DNA of 64,000 nt from Balamuthia mandrillaris (Eukaryota; Discosea; Longamoebia; Balamuthiidae): positions 62,001-126,000 of the forward strand of contig JAVKOQ010000124.1 in assembly GCA_031835245.1 (NCBI GenBank), read 5' to 3'. The position numbers and the translations under genes are program-made. This document shows, piece after piece, positions 24,530 through 37,319 of this stretch (within the stretch, counting starts at the first letter, position 1; each line of letters begins with the position of its first letter). Under the pieces are notes generated by a model. That model did not search any database and was not told where the DNA came from. It worked only from the letters and a program-made list of their open reading frames with translations.

Positions 24530-24683
24530 GTCTCTTGCTCTTGTGATAGGAGAATTTGCGTCGACATGCAAAAAATGTACTCCGCTGGAGTCGAACCGAC
24601 GACATATCGGGAGTCGACAAAAACAACTGGTATTTCGTGTCGTCATTAGAGGGGAGTGACAAAAAGAAAAAGCAAGAAGCGGA

Positions 24684-27600
24684 ATGGAGGAGCTGCAGGC
24701 GGAGATGCCGGATCTATTTGATCCTGCAAAGCTGACTGCTCCCATAGACAAAGTGGAGGTACGTGTTTTGCAAAGAGAAGTTGTCGTGTGGGTGAGGGTT
24801 GTCCTGACGCTCGCTTTTCACAAAGGAAAAATGGCGGCTGCTGCCGGCTTTCTTGAAGGTGCGAGGGCTGGTGCGACAACACATTGATTCCTTCAACTAC
24901 TTTATAAACGTCGAGATAGAAAAAATCATGCTTGCCAACCAGAAGGTCACCTGCGAGGAGGACCCTTCCTTCTTTCTCAAGTCAGTCACATCTCTCTCTC
25001 TCTCTCTCTCTCTCTCTCGACTCAGCGCATTTCTCACTGTTGATGTTGTTTAAAAAACAAAATAGGTACAAACGGATTTACGTGGGAGAGCCAACCACAG
25101 TGGAGCTGCAGATGATCCCAGTGGCGCTTACGCCCCACCAGTGCCGCCTGCGGGACATCACCTACTGTGCTCCTATTTGCGTGGACCTGGAGTACACACG
25201 AGGCAAGCGCGTCGTCGCCAAGAATGGCTTTGTCATAGGTCGCATGCCTATCATGCTTCGCAGCTGCAAGTGCATACTTCACAACAAGACCGAGGCACAG
25301 CTCGCAAGTCTTACCGAGTGCCCTTTAGATCCTGGTTTGTCTTTGCAACCCCGTTATTTGCTCCTTCTCTCTCTCTCTCTCTCTCCTCTCTCCCCGTTTT
25401 CTCACCCTTCCCTATGCTTTCCCTTTTTCTTTCTCTTTGTACTTTGTGACTCAAACGAACACTCCCTTTGTGGGTACTCTCATGACAGGAGGATATTTTA
25501 TTGTGAAGGGAGTGGAGAAGGTACTGCTCATTCAGGAGCAACTTTCTAAGAACAGGATAATTATTGAGGCTGACAGTGATGGCAGTGTGGGAGCCACTGT
25601 TGTCAGGTCTGTCTCTTCTCTTTATCTCTCTCTCTCTCTCTCTCAGAGACCTGCTTTGATTAACCGTGTATTGTTTCATGCCATAGTTCTACGCATGAAC
25701 GAAAGAGCAGAACAAACATTGGAGTAAAAAACGGCTGTATTTACCTGAAACTAAATATGCTTTCTGAGGAGATCCCCATTGTTATTCTAATGAAGGTAGC
25801 ATCATCCTACAATAATGCTGTCTTGTTAGCTTTGAACTAAATTGTTTTTTTTTCTTCTAAAGGCAATGGGAATCGAAACAGACCAGGAAATAGTGCAGTT
25901 GGTGGGAAGCGAAGCAACCTACGCCGATGCTCTGTCTTCCTCGCTTGAGGAATGTTGCAGCCTGAAGGTCTTCACACAAAACCAAGCCTTGGAGTATATC
26001 GGCAGTCGCATTAAAGCCCCAAGGCGTCGGGCTCGCCCTAAAGTTTGCTTTTCTCTCTCTTCCATTGCACTCTTTATTTACCAAGGCAAATAACAGGCTG
26101 ATGAAGCACGAGACGTTTTAGCCTCAGTAGTATTATCACATGTGCCGGTAGTCAACTATGATTTTCGGCTAAAGGCTATCTACGTGGCACAGATGGTACG
26201 ACGTATCATTATGGCCATGAACGATTCATCCACTCTGGATGACAAGGATTATTATGGTAACAAAAGATTGGAGCTGTAAGTGGCCATCTACCCCATTCCT
26301 GTTCTCTCTCTCTCACTCTCAATTTTTTTTTCTTGGTTTGGGTTGACCGTTTTACTGCCTAATAGTGCAGGATCATTGCTTTCCCTTCTCTTTGAAGATC
26401 TGTTTAAAAAGCTGAACTCTGAGATCAAGAAACAGGCGGAGAACAGTCTCTCCAAGTCATCAAGAGCAGGAGAGTTCGATGTACTACACACCATTAGACC
26501 CGACACGCTCACTTACGGGCTCGAACGCGCCATTTCCTCTGGCAACTGGTCGTTGAAGCGGTTTAAAATGGAACGTGCTGGTATCACTCAGGTGCTCTCG
26601 CGACTGTCTTTCATTGCTGCATTGGGCATGATGACCCGCATTACGAGTCAATTCGAGAAGACACGAAAGGTCAGCGGACCAAGAGCTCTTCAGGTCAGTT
26701 CTTCTCCTCTTTTATTCTGTTTTTTTTTTTTGGGAAATGCTTTAGGGTGCTATTTTTTAACATTCGACTCACCACTTTTTTTGGGCAACAGGGCTCACAA
26801 TGGGGTATGCTTTGTCCATCAGACACTCCCGAAGGAGAATCGTGTGGTCTTGTAAAAAATTTAGCTCTTTTGGCGCATATTACTACGGACGAAGACGAAG
26901 CCCCTATTCGCCGGTTAGCGTTTAATCTTGGCGTTGAAGGTAAACACAACTTTTATCTCTTGTTTTGAGTTGCCAAATCTTATCGTTTCCTCTCTCACCC
27001 TCATTCATTAAACAGACACTGTGTTATTATCTGGAGAGGAGTTGAACTCACCAGAAAACTATCTTGTTTTTGTCAATGGTATGATTCTTGGCATTCACCG
27101 CTCTCCTCACATGTTCGTCTCTCGTTTCCGCAAGATGCGACGGCGTGGCCAAATCAGCGAGTTCGTATCTATCTACATCCACTATGCCCAACGAAGTATC
27201 TACATTGCCGCAGACGGGGGGCGTGTCTGTCGGCCCCTCATATTGGTTGATCCCAAGACCAGACGTCCTCGAGTCACTAATGCTCACATCAAGGAGCTCA
27301 CTGCCGGATTGCGCTCCTTTAATGACTTTTTGAAAGAAGGGCACATCGAATTTTTGGATGTAAATGAGGAGAACAATTCCTTCATCGCTTTGTCTGAGAA
27401 GGACATCAATGAACATACCACTCACATGGAAATTGACCCATTAACAATCCTTGGGTTTGCCTCTCTATCCCTCTCTTTCATTTAGGGTTCACTAACATGG
27501 TTCCTATTATAGAGTTTGTGTTGGACTAGTTCCATACCCTCACCACAACCAATCTCCACGTAACACTTATCAATGTGCTATGGGTAAGCAAGCCATTGGC

Positions 27601-28868
27601 ACGATCGGCTATAACCAGCTTAATCGTATTGATACGCTCTTGTATTTGATGGTCTATCCTCATCGGCCCCTTTGCACCACTAAAACCCTTGGCTTGATCA
27701 ATTTCGAAAGAGTAAGCCTCTCTCTTACTTTCTTGTCACTCCCCATCTCTGCCCTCCCCCTCTGCTGAACTTGTTTTTTATAATAGGTACCAGCAGGACA
27801 AAATGCAATGGTTGCTGTGATGAGTTACAGCGGGTACGATATTGAGGACGCCCTTGTCCTGAACCGAGCCTCTGTAGATAGAGGTTATGGTCGCTGCATT
27901 GTGCTCAAGAAAGCTGTGACTGCCATCAAGAAGTATTCTAACCAAACCTTTGATCGTATCGTACCTCCTCCCGACGAGTCCACTCGTCCTGTCAAACGCT
28001 ATGACATATTGGACACGGACGGCATTTGTCGACCCGGAGAGAGAATTGAACCCGGAAAGATTTATATCAACAAGCAAACTCCAGCCAACACCATCGATAC
28101 TCTTGCCAGCCTTGAAAATATCCCTGATTCCGGTAAAGCTTTTCCTTTCTCCTCTCCTGGACCACTTGATGCTAACAACGAAGTCACAGAGTTTCGGCCA
28201 AGTCCTCAATCCTACAAAGGAGCAGCCCATGCTTATATCGATAAGGTACAAGACATCGAGCGACACCTTTTTGCTGCGAATACTCGACTAACACCGAATT
28301 GAAAATCAAATTAATAGGTCCTGCTCACATCTAACACGGAAGATCATTTCATCATCAAAGTTTTGTTCCGGTCCACAAGAAGACCTGAGTTAGGTGACAA
28401 GTTTAGCAGTCGCCACGGCCAAAAGGGAGTTACCGGCATCATTGTGAGACAAGAGGATATGCCTTTCACCGAGCAGGGTATCTGCCCCGACGTTATCATG
28501 AACCCACACGGCTTTCCCTCTCGTATGACCGTCGGTAAAATGATTGAGCTGTTGGCAGGCAAAGCCGGCGTTCTAAAAGGAGCTTTCCACGAGGGCACGG
28601 TAACTGTTATTTTCCGTTTTCATCCCTTATCCTGTGCTTCTTTTCTTCGTGGGACTGACAACTTCAAACGAAAAGGCATTTGCGGGCCACAGCGTCGAAT
28701 ATCTGAGCAAGATTTTAGTGGAAAATGGCTATAACTACTCTGGAAAGGACTTCTTGACATCGGGCATAACTGGCGAACCGCTTGAAGCTTACATCTTCTT
28801 TGGCCCTGTATACTACCAAAAGCTCAAGCACATGGTTATGGACAAGATGCATGCCCGAGCCATGTGCG

Positions 28869-28903
<35 letters not shown>

Positions 28904-29352
28904 CTCCTTTTAACTTAACATGGATGTACACAACCATAATTGAACAGAGGGCCAAGAGCGGTTCTTACAAGACAACCGACGGAAGGCCGCTCTCGTAATG
29001 GTGGTTTGCGGTTAGGAGAGATGGAGCGTGATTGCTTGATCGGTTATGGCGCCAGTATGCTGATGATGGAGCGGTTGATGTTTTCCAGTGATGCCTTCAA
29101 AGTGGACATCTGCAAGGTACTTTACTCTGCCTCCATTTCGTTATCACATCTCTTCACTCTACTTCTCCCGTTTCGTTCCTAACTTGTTTCATCTGAAAGA
29201 AATGTGGATTGCTGGGCTACGCCGGTTGGTGCCAGTTCTGCAAGTCGTACTCGAACGTGGCCACCATAAACATTCCTTATGCCTGCAAGCTTCTCTTCCA
29301 AGAACTGCAATCGATGAACATTGTTCCTCGCCTTAAACTAACTCAAGTTTAG
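24684..29352 (+). CDS. POLR3B: DNA-directed RNA polymerase III second-largest subunit RPC2
   Basis: Catalytic core subunit of RNA polymerase III (tRNA and 5S transcription). About fifteen exons. The spliced order follows RPC2 rather than RPB2: [203 protein letters not shown] (active-site region), [47 protein letters not shown] and the C-terminal zinc ribbon [13 protein letters not shown] with [14 protein letters not shown]. Every catalytic block looks intact. At least four introns carry sense-strand (CT)n. AATAAA lies 8 bases after the stop. Confidence 0.97.
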
Positions 29353-29360
29353 CAACAACA

Positions 29361-29366
29361 AATAAA
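29361..29366 (+). terminator. Poly(A) signal of RPC2 gene inside a 33-bp convergent gap
   Basis: AATAAA sits between the RPC2 stop (29350-29352) and the TCF25 stop (29386-29388), so a normal cleavage site would fall inside the convergent TCF25 gene. Confidence 0.6.
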
Positions 29367-29385
29367 CCTTTTTCATTGCAACGTT

Positions 29386-32022
29386 TTAGTGCTCTTCCTC
29401 TTCTTCATCATCGTGCTGTTGGCCGCCTTGACCTCCTTGCGTATTAAGGAAAGCTAACAACTGGCGAACCCATTCTCTAGCTTCCGGTGGCAATTCTGCT
29501 TCGTTAGCATTTGTTGAAGCAGCAGCTGGTGGACCCGTTGGTGCCGTTGCCCAGGGTGCTAGCGTGCTCTGCAAGAGAGAGAAAGCGTGTCAGTCCCTGT
29601 GCCGCCCAACGTTGTGGGAAAAAAAGGTAACGTACAAGAAAGAGAGCCAACGGATTGGTAATGTGGGCAGGAACGGTTTGTTGCTGGCGGGTAGGGCCTG
29701 CGGAACGGAGCTCTGGTTCGTAGAGTTGGAAGCTGCGCCCGGCCTCCGCTGGCAGTGCATCCACCACTGCTCTTATATCTTTGACAAGCCAAAGTCAGGA
29801 GAGAGAGAGAGAGAGAGAGAGAGGCTTGAGAAAGGCAGAGAGAATACCAGTAAGCAAAATATGGTTATAAACAGGGGTAGCAGAAGCAATTTGGGCGACA
29901 GCTTCTCTCTTCTTGCTCATTTCAAAGACGATTCTGTCCTTGGAGTCGACTTTAGCCAACACAGCTCGTGCATTGCGTTTGAGCCAAGCCATGATGGCAC
30001 CATCGGGAGACTTCCACAGAGTATAGGTTCGTTCCACATAGAGCAAGATAACGTGCCGCAGAGAAGCAGTATTGTAAGGGCCAGAGAAGAACTTGTGGGT
30101 GGCAATATCTTCCCAGCTGCGATACGGTGTGGCCTCATTACCCTCTCTTTCTGACATCCGCGTAGAGCACTTGGCCAGAAGAGGCGGCAATAGCATTGGA
30201 TATTGAAGCAATGCCCGCTGAAGCAATTCATCGGCGCTTCTTCCGAGGAGCTCCTCTTTCTTTTTGCTTCCCTCTCGCTCCAAATGGAAAAGAGCCAATG
30301 CAGACGAGTACGCAAAGTTAGGCGGTAAGATAGGTTGCTTTTCTCCAGGGATCAGAGCGAAACGTTTGGTGTAGTAAGGTCCTTCCATGAATTGCAGCAA
30401 GTAAGCGTAGGACTGGCACCTTAGGCAGAAATAGTCGATGGATAACACAATGGCTAAAGGGTCGCTAGGATCAAGGCTAAGCAACATTTTACAGTATTCC
30501 AATGCCGTTGCACTGCAGCCCCTTCTTCCCAACATATGTATGTAATGGAAGATAGCCACCAGGAATCCTCTTGAAGTTTTGTTATTGTTGAAAGAACGCA
30601 AGTTAGAAAAAACGAAAAAGAATAATATTAGGGTTTTAAAAGAAACCTGTTTTCGGGTTTGGTGTACTCAAGGCGAGATATACCCTTGAGTAAAGAGGAG
30701 TAAAACAGGGTATGCCAATAGCTTTCGAAGCTGAACAATGCACGTTCGATCAACTCGGCAGCCATCTCCCGCTCTCCCGTGTGGCTACACACGTCATACA
30801 GCTGCAATAGAGAATCCAAGTGGTACGGGTGGAACTGCAACAATTGAGCTATCGTGTTGGGGTCACCAGTTTCCACGCACGCCATGAACTGTTCCTGAAG
30901 GCGGTGATAATGGCCAAACCACTTCATTCCAAAGTAATACAGTCCTATAACATGTTATAACAATGAAATTATTAAAATGGTTGCCTTTTAGAAACAAAGC
31001 AGCAGAGAGTGTAGAGTTTTAATAGGGCCAAACAAGCTTACTCACCATCTTTAGAGTCTAGAAGCTCCATTTCCATGTCGGGTGGTGGCGGCGGCCCTGT
31101 CGTGCAAAACGGTTAATGCGTGAGAGAAAAGTTTGTCAAAGATGAGGAAAACAGAGCAATCAAGGGAAGCGAGGGCATACACGATGGCTTTGGTTTAACT
31201 AAAACGGTTTTGGCTTTGCGAGAGAGCCCCGTAGCGTTACGGTAACTGATTTGTTGAGATCAGAACTGTTATAAGGAAGAAGAAGGAAAGCATGAAACAA
31301 GGAGAGGTAGATACATACGCAAGCACTGGACTGCTGTCCTCTTCTTTACGGAGAGAGGCGAGCGTCTTGGCTCCAAACAGCCGCGTTAGCTCGTTCTCCG
31401 CAAACAAGTTTTTGGGATTGAGAGCCAACAACGAGTCCAACGGATGCGACACCCCAGAAACAGCTCCTTCCTTGTCTTGCTGCTGCGTTGCATTTGTTCC
31501 TACGCCTTGAAACCTGTTTGGCAAACAACGTGGTCAGCGCAAAGCCCACGTGTGGAAAGGAAACAGGAGAGGAGCAGTACCGTTGCAGCAACTGTTCGAC
31601 CTCCTCCTCAGCAGCTTTGTTTGCTTTGAGCTTTTCTTTGCCTTTCTTTCTGGCCGCTTTCTTCTTGGCTCTCTTGTTGTTGTTGTTTCGTTTGCGAGCG
31701 CCACCGCCACTCCCTCCTGTCGCGGTGTGGTTGCCTTCCTTGGGAGCGGCTACCTTGGGTGGTTGTTCCTCTTCTTCCTCTTCTTCCCCTTGCCCTTCTT
31801 CCTCATCTTCTGCAAGCTTTATGAAGAGAAGCAAAAGGGGGTTATGGAGCGTCAGTGAGATTAACGCTTCAAATTTTTACAACAAACCAGATCGAAAGGA
31901 TTGACAACGGCATTGTTGGACGGGGAATGTTCCTCTTCCTCCTCCTCCTCCTCTTCCTCCTCCTCAGCCAGCTTGGCCCGCTCTTCCGCTTCGATCACCC
32001 GTCTCAGCTCTCTGCTCGACAT
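29386..32022 (-). CDS. TCF25: TCF25 / Nulp1 (ribosome quality-control factor Rqc1 homologue)
   Basis: TCF25 family protein, related to yeast Rqc1 of the ribosome quality-control complex. It starts MSSRELRRVIEAEERAKLA, followed by Glu-rich and Lys/Arg/Asn-rich low-complexity segments. Then come HPLDSLLALNPKNLFAENEL and LFGAKTLASLRKEED, the tandem helical body (WFGHYHRLQEQFMACVETGD, QFHPYHLDSLLQLYDVC, AAELIERALFSFES, RLEYTKPENR) and the signature GRRGCSATALEYCKMLLSLD, SIDYFCLRCQSYAYLLQFME, PNFAYSSALALFHLE. The C-terminus is acidic (DDEEEEEH). The order and blocks match human TCF25. Its stop codon is only 33 bases from that of convergent RPC2. One intron has a sense-strand (CT)n at about 29800-29822. 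Confidence 0.92.
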
Positions 32023-32394
32023 CTTTTTCTTTACTTCTCTTTGTGTGTTTAGGTTCGACCTTCAGCTGTATTTGTGCACGTGTTGCGCACTATTGTCGAC
32101 AAAAGATCAAATCTCGTTATCCATGCTCTTGTCCTCTCTCCAGTCCATCAAGAGATTTCATTGGGATTTGAGGGCTAGTTTTCATGGAAAACCACCATTA
32201 AAAAGAGGTGTCTATGTAAAGATATTTTATCCGGATTTGGATAAAAACCTCTTCGCCCAACTGTGGTTTGTATTTTTTTAAAATTGGAGTGCCGCTCAAC
32301 ATCCTTTTTTTTTGAGTTTCCTTCGTGGTAGATAGGTTGACCTCCGTGGCGAGGAAGTAGTGCGCTAAAGAGACAAAAGGTCGAGTGTTGCAGA
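32023..32394. promoter_or_regulatory. Divergent region between TCF25 and the unknown Ser/Pro-rich gene
   Basis: No gene supported. It contains TTGTCGAC at about 32093 and AT-rich segments. A short frame (32124-32281) has no family resemblance. Confidence 0.3.
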
Positions 32395-34535
32395 ATGGAA
32401 ACCTTGCTGTTTCATGAGGTTGAATTGACAGGGAGTAACGACCTTCCCTTCAGCACCTCTAAGGCTGGTCCAAAGGAACAAAACAAGGCCCATAATGAAA
32501 TGACTGAGCGATACTTTTTCTTCCAACGGTTGGTAGTTTCCTTGCAGACCGAACAGATCAACCGGAGACAGTTTTATGAATCCTTCAGAGAAATGGTTGA
32601 CAAAATTTCCTCTGCTCATCAGTTTTTCGAGGTAAGTCCACGCTACCGATCTTCTTTCACCGGACGAACCATGCCGGTGGCAATAGTGCCACCACAACAA
32701 AAACTAAATTTTGTTTTCAGCCACCCTTGCAACCGGCGCTTGAACACCACAACATCAACCGGAGTTGGCATCGTACGTGATCCGTCGATTTGCATTGTCT
32801 TTGGAAATTTGTTTTATGTTATGAAGGTGAACTGTCTGACACCGTCACGCTCACAAAACATGCAGCCCCAACTGAGGGAGACAAAGAGCTTGTAACACTT
32901 GCCCTACATTATGCTAACTACCTCGTACCCCCGTCGTTCTCCCTCGTTGCCCATCCTTCTCCTTCTGCTGACGATGGTTTCATTGAAGCCTCGCCTTTCC
33001 CAAGCTGTGATACGTTTCAGCTTCCAACCCCGGTTTGTATTTTTCCACAAACCCCCATGGGTCTCTTGGAAGGCCAAGGAGTAGAACCCGCTGGAGGTTT
33101 TTCTCAATCCGGTCACCAGCCTCATCCTCAAACTATACCATCACCCTATGACAAAACAACTTTCCTTGACACCCTACTTAGCAGCTCCGATTGGGAGCCT
33201 TCATTGTCGCCTGCCTCCCCACCATCTCCCTCCTGCTCCTCTTCGTCACCACGTTCTACTTCACCGTCACCTGCCTCATCTCCATCACCCCCCTCCTCTA
33301 TCCCCTTTGGCTTTGCTGCTTCCTCTGCCCCTTCCTTGTCGTCTTCGGCTAGCACTTACTCTTTTTCTCCTTCCGCTTCTTCGTCCACCAGACTCCATAA
33401 TATAATACAGCAGCAACAAGACAAAAGCGGAGGAGGAGGAACGCTCGTCATTGATCTCTCCCAGATGGATGAAGAGGACGAGGCCTCTCCCTCTCCCAGA
33501 GCAAGGGCCAGCTCCAATGCAGAGGACAGAACCGTAGGTTGCGGCACCATCAAGCCTGTCAGCACAACCACGCCGCCAACGCCGCGCAGGATGTCGCCTC
33601 CACAACACAAATCCCCAACAAAGAAGATGGCCCCTGGTGCTGCTTCTGCCATGTTGCTGGCAACTTCTACCCACACCAGCGCCGCTGTACCTGCAGCTCA
33701 AACATCAACAGCCAACACCAGCAACAACAGCATGCCAACCAGCCGTGTGCGGAGGGTCATGTCCATGTCGGAGTTGGAACAGGGCCACAGGAATGAGCAG
33801 ATGCGAGCGGCCAACGAGGTTGCTCTCATGGCCCTTAGCCACATAAAGCTGCCCACCAAGAAACGGACCGCCCAAGCCGCATGCAACAGAGGAGGTCGAG
33901 CCTCCATCAGCACTGCTGGCCACCCGTTCACCGCCAACGCCTCCTCCATGCCTCACTCTTCTTCTGCTTCCTCCTCCTCCGCCCAAATGTTGCCATCCTC
34001 TTCCACGACATCCTGTCCCAACTCTCCCAGCCATCCTTTTCCACTGTCTCCTTGTTCCATACCAACCTCTCCTCTATCACTGCCAACCTCTCCAGGCTCC
34101 TTTGATGCCATCGGTTCCTTCCACCCTCAACGTGCTCTCACCGATGCGACTCATCGTTCTGCTTCTGCCGCTTCCGCTCAGAATAATACTCCTCCGCAAC
34201 GCCCACGACAACACCAATGCCACGACGCTTCGCCTTCCTCTTCTTCTGCTTCCTCCTCGTCCTCTTCATCACCATCCTCCCACAGCTCTCCCTACACTCC
34301 CGCTGAAGCGGGTCTTTGGAAGTCCGCTGACGAGGTCTTCACCAGAAAGCCCAACCGCAAAACAAATCCATCAGCGAGCACTTCTCCACCCGCTGACAGT
34401 GCTGCCTCTGGTTGCGCCAGCCCTTACAAGAAGAAGAGGACTGACTGCCATTTGGGCGGTGCTCTGTTGTCTTCGTTCTCCACTGCTTCTACACAACTAA
34501 CAAGCAAGCCCAGGAGTAACACGTTTGTGCTCTGA
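32395..34535 (+). CDS. Unknown Ser/Pro-rich protein with a helical N-terminal domain
   Basis: I do not recognise this gene. Exon 1 (32395-32631), exon 2 (about 32721-32771) and exon 3 (32827-34535) join in phase. The first about 130 residues look like a folded helical domain: ERYFFFQRLVVSLQTEQINR, QFYESFREMVDKISSAHQFF, TLTKHAAPTEGDKELVTLAL, HYANYLVP. The remaining roughly 560 residues are Ser/Pro/Thr-rich with poly-Ser runs, an acidic DLSQMDEEDEASPSP segment and one conserved-looking basic/helical island (RVRRVMSMSELEQGHRNEQM, then ALSHIKLPTKKR). SP sites and basic patches suggest a phosphorylated regulatory protein, possibly nuclear, but this is inference. Confidence 0.7.
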
Positions 34536-34651
34536 TACATCTTGTTCTCTTCTTCCTCCTTCTTAAACGCTGTGCTTTAGTGGCTATCAACTGTTAGGAG
34601 ATTGTCGCTGCTGTTTTGCTTTTGTACATCCATTTAATTTTGTGAGTAGTA

Positions 34652-34657
34652 AATAAA
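34652..34657 (+). terminator. Poly(A) signal of the Ser/Pro-rich gene
   Basis: AATAAA 117 bases past the stop codon and about 37 bases before the stop of the convergent INTS14 gene. Confidence 0.5.
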
Positions 34658-34693
34658 GATTTTGCTTTTAGGGAGTTACTTGTGACTTAAAGT

Positions 34694-36113
34694 CTAGTTG
34701 AGGAGATGGTCTAAGCTCATTGCTGAGCGAGTGGTAGGACGAGAAGTGGCTTTATAGTGGGCTCTCGGCTGTAATGGTTCATCGCTTTGGTTCTGCCGGA
34801 TTTGAAGCATTAAGTCTTTTATGATCAAGGACGCTTCGTCATATTTATCTCTGCGCGCACTGTACAAACGACATATGAGAGAGAGAAAGGAGAGAGGAGA
34901 GAAGTAAACGTACCTGAGTTCATCTTCTAGAATGGTGATAACAGCGTTCATCAAAGATGGGAAGTAAAAGATTGAGGCTGTGTTGCGAAGCTTTTCACAC
35001 CTAAAAGGAACTTGATTTTTAGCACATGCAAATTTTCATGTGATAAGAAAGGAGAGAGTAACGTACTCGCTGTACAATATTTCGCGTTTTTGCGGTAAGT
35101 TGCGCGCAAAGCGAAGCAACTTTTGACAGTCAGATTGAAGTACGTCCTTGGAAACGCTGGGAATGGGCAAGATGCCCTTGCCCGTGGTATAGCTCTTTGG
35201 GTGTAAAGTTTTCCGCAGCGGAAAGATGGTACCGTACGGAGAGAAACGGTGGGACTGGCGTGGCCGTTGAAGAGCTGCTGATATGGGTTCTTGTTGAGAT
35301 TCATCCTCTTCTGCCTCCTCCTCTTCTTCGGCATGTTCTCCTGAGTTTTCGCTTCCAGGTGTCATCTCTGAGCTGCCTTTAATCCATGTTGTCACATCTG
35401 GAAGGTCCAACTCAGGGGGGAGTACCATTAGTACTAGACCAGCTTTAAAAAGGAGGAAAAAATTAGTTAACACTCCACAACAGAGAGAGAGAGAGAGAGA
35501 GAGAGAGAATAACGAGAGAGATACCATCAGGAACGGAAGTCAAAACAGCAAACCAGTTGCTGCTGAGTTGTATGATGGCAAACATGTTTTCCCTGTCGAG
35601 CGCATTGTTCAGCATCACGCAAAGAAGAGGGTCTGGTGCATCATCGATTTCAGGGCCAAACGGCATCACCGGTTTTTCCTTCTTTGAAGACTCAGTATTG
35701 CTCTTATCTTTGTCCGAAGTTTCGTCTACGCTGCTGCTACCGCTGTCAATGGAAGAAGAAGGTTTGAAGTCGCCTCCTTTTGAGGTTTTGTTGGTGGAGT
35801 CGCTTGGTGTTTTGGGAGGCGCGGAAGAGGGAATGACGGCATGTTGTGATAGAGAAGGAGGGCTGCTGAATTTCTTGGTGGAGATAAAGCCCACTATCGA
35901 CAAAGCACTTGGAAAGAAGTGGCTGCTTGTTACATCTGAACACCATTTACAGATATCAACGAAAGTAGGGAAAAAAAAAAGCAAACAAAAGACAGACAAT
36001 GCAATGAACAAACCTTGTTGAGTGCTGAAGGAATGGGTGACGTTTGGGTTTGGATACAGGGTTATGTTACTGCACAAATGGCCAAAGAAGAGTGTTCCCT
36101 TATACACGAGGTC

Positions 36114-36154
<41 letters not shown>

Positions 36155-36753
36155 CGCGCGCGAGCGAGGGAATGTTAGCAGCGTTGCCAAAGCAACAGGT
36201 TGTGTTTTCAGAAGGCGAGACGCACAGTGAGTATGGGCTAATTTGTCAAACGTTTGTTGTAAGGTACGTGCACCTTGTGGGAGTTCCACAAAGTAAAGCC
36301 CCCCATAGCGTTTGCGTGTCAGTTGTTCGAAGGTAGGAAGGTCTAGCTCAGCCCTGCTACCAACTGCAACCACATGTAGCTTCACAGGAAATGGGAAGTG
36401 CACCATAGAGGGATCCGCTTTCAAATAGAGAGAAGAGAATGAGGCAAGCAGGCAGAGAAAGCGACAACGAGAAGCGACAAGAGAGGAGCCGGTCAGAAGG
36501 GTGCCAGCCGACGGAAACAAAGGAAGAGTACGTACGTCCGTTGGGGCGACCGTCAGTAACAACCACAAACTGACAAGCGGTGGATGTGCCAAACTTCTTC
36601 TTCACAGCATCAACGGCTGTAGTGAGGCCTGCATGGAGGTCTGTTGTGTCTTGTAGCCGTATGTCGTATCTTTGAAGAGATCAGCTAACACTCATAGAGA
36701 AAGAGAGGGAACGAGAAAAGAAGGGCTAAGAAGAAGCGGGGACTACAGAAGAG

Positions 36754-36792
<39 letters not shown>

Positions 36793-37097
36793 CAAGTACA
36801 AAGCACTGCGAAGGAGTGTGTAGTCTCGTGTGAAGGGAGCAATGACTTGGCTGGTGGAAGAGAACGTAACAAGACAAACAAATTCAAGCGGATGGTTGGC
36901 CTCCATGGACTCCAGGAAATGGAGCAGAGCTGGACCGACAAGCAAACAAACATCATCAATCAGACACTGACCAAAAAGGAGAAAAGCAGCTTTGAGAAAA
37001 TACCTCTTTGCACGAGCTCTTTCCTCGTTTGTTGGTGCTTGCTCGACACCAACCGAGCCATCGAAATGGAGGCGTCGATCAGGATGACCGTCGCCAT
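34694..37097 (-). CDS. INTS14: Integrator complex subunit 14 (VWA9-like)
   Basis: Integrator subunit 14, a VWA-domain protein of the INTS10-13-14 module that acts in 3'-end processing of non-coding RNAs and transcription attenuation. The start ATG at 37097 gives MATVILIDASISMARLV, with the MIDAS motif DxSxS. Splicing to the acceptor before ALLHFLESMEANHPLEFVCL restores the family order. Then come VTFSSTSQVIAPFTRDYTLL, ACQFVVVTDGRPNG, FPVKLHVVAVGSR, SIVGFISTKKFSSPPSLSQH, FAIIQLSSNWFAVLTS, FPLRKTLHPKSY, SVSKDVLQSDCQKLLRFARN and LPQKREILYSE, all aligning in order with human INTS14. Four introns carry (CT)n in sense orientation. It is divergent from QTRT1 with a 222-bp shared promoter region. Confidence 0.88.
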
Positions 37098-37185
37098 TCT
37101 TCTTCGATCTTTTGTTCTCTTCTGTTTGTTTTTGTTCCGAACTATTCGGAATTATCTTCAACTATTTCATGCTTTCTTCCACCCA

Positions 37186-37230
37186 ATCGATAATCGGAAA
37201 TAGAAAACAACAGGAACAGATTGTCGATAA
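37186..37230. promoter_or_regulatory. ATCGATAA-type motifs in INTS14/QTRT1 bidirectional promoter
   Basis: ATCGATAATCG at 37186-37196 and TTGTCGATAA at 37221-37230. The same motif family recurs in two other upstream regions of this window (41977-42080 and 42815-42884). Confidence 0.4.
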
Positions 37231-37319
37231 ATTATTAATAATGTCGGCAAATAAACGAAAAAGAAAAGAAAGACAAAAGAAAGAAGGAAGCGGAGAAGAA
37301 AAAGACCGAAAAAATAAAA

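Noticed and set aside
24570-24625. Possible tRNA on the minus strand: B-box-like GGTTCGACTCC (24587-24597) followed by a T6 run
   Set aside because: The T stem has a mismatch, no 5' acceptor strand pairs with the 3' end, and no A box or cloverleaf can be drawn. It is at most a tRNA remnant.
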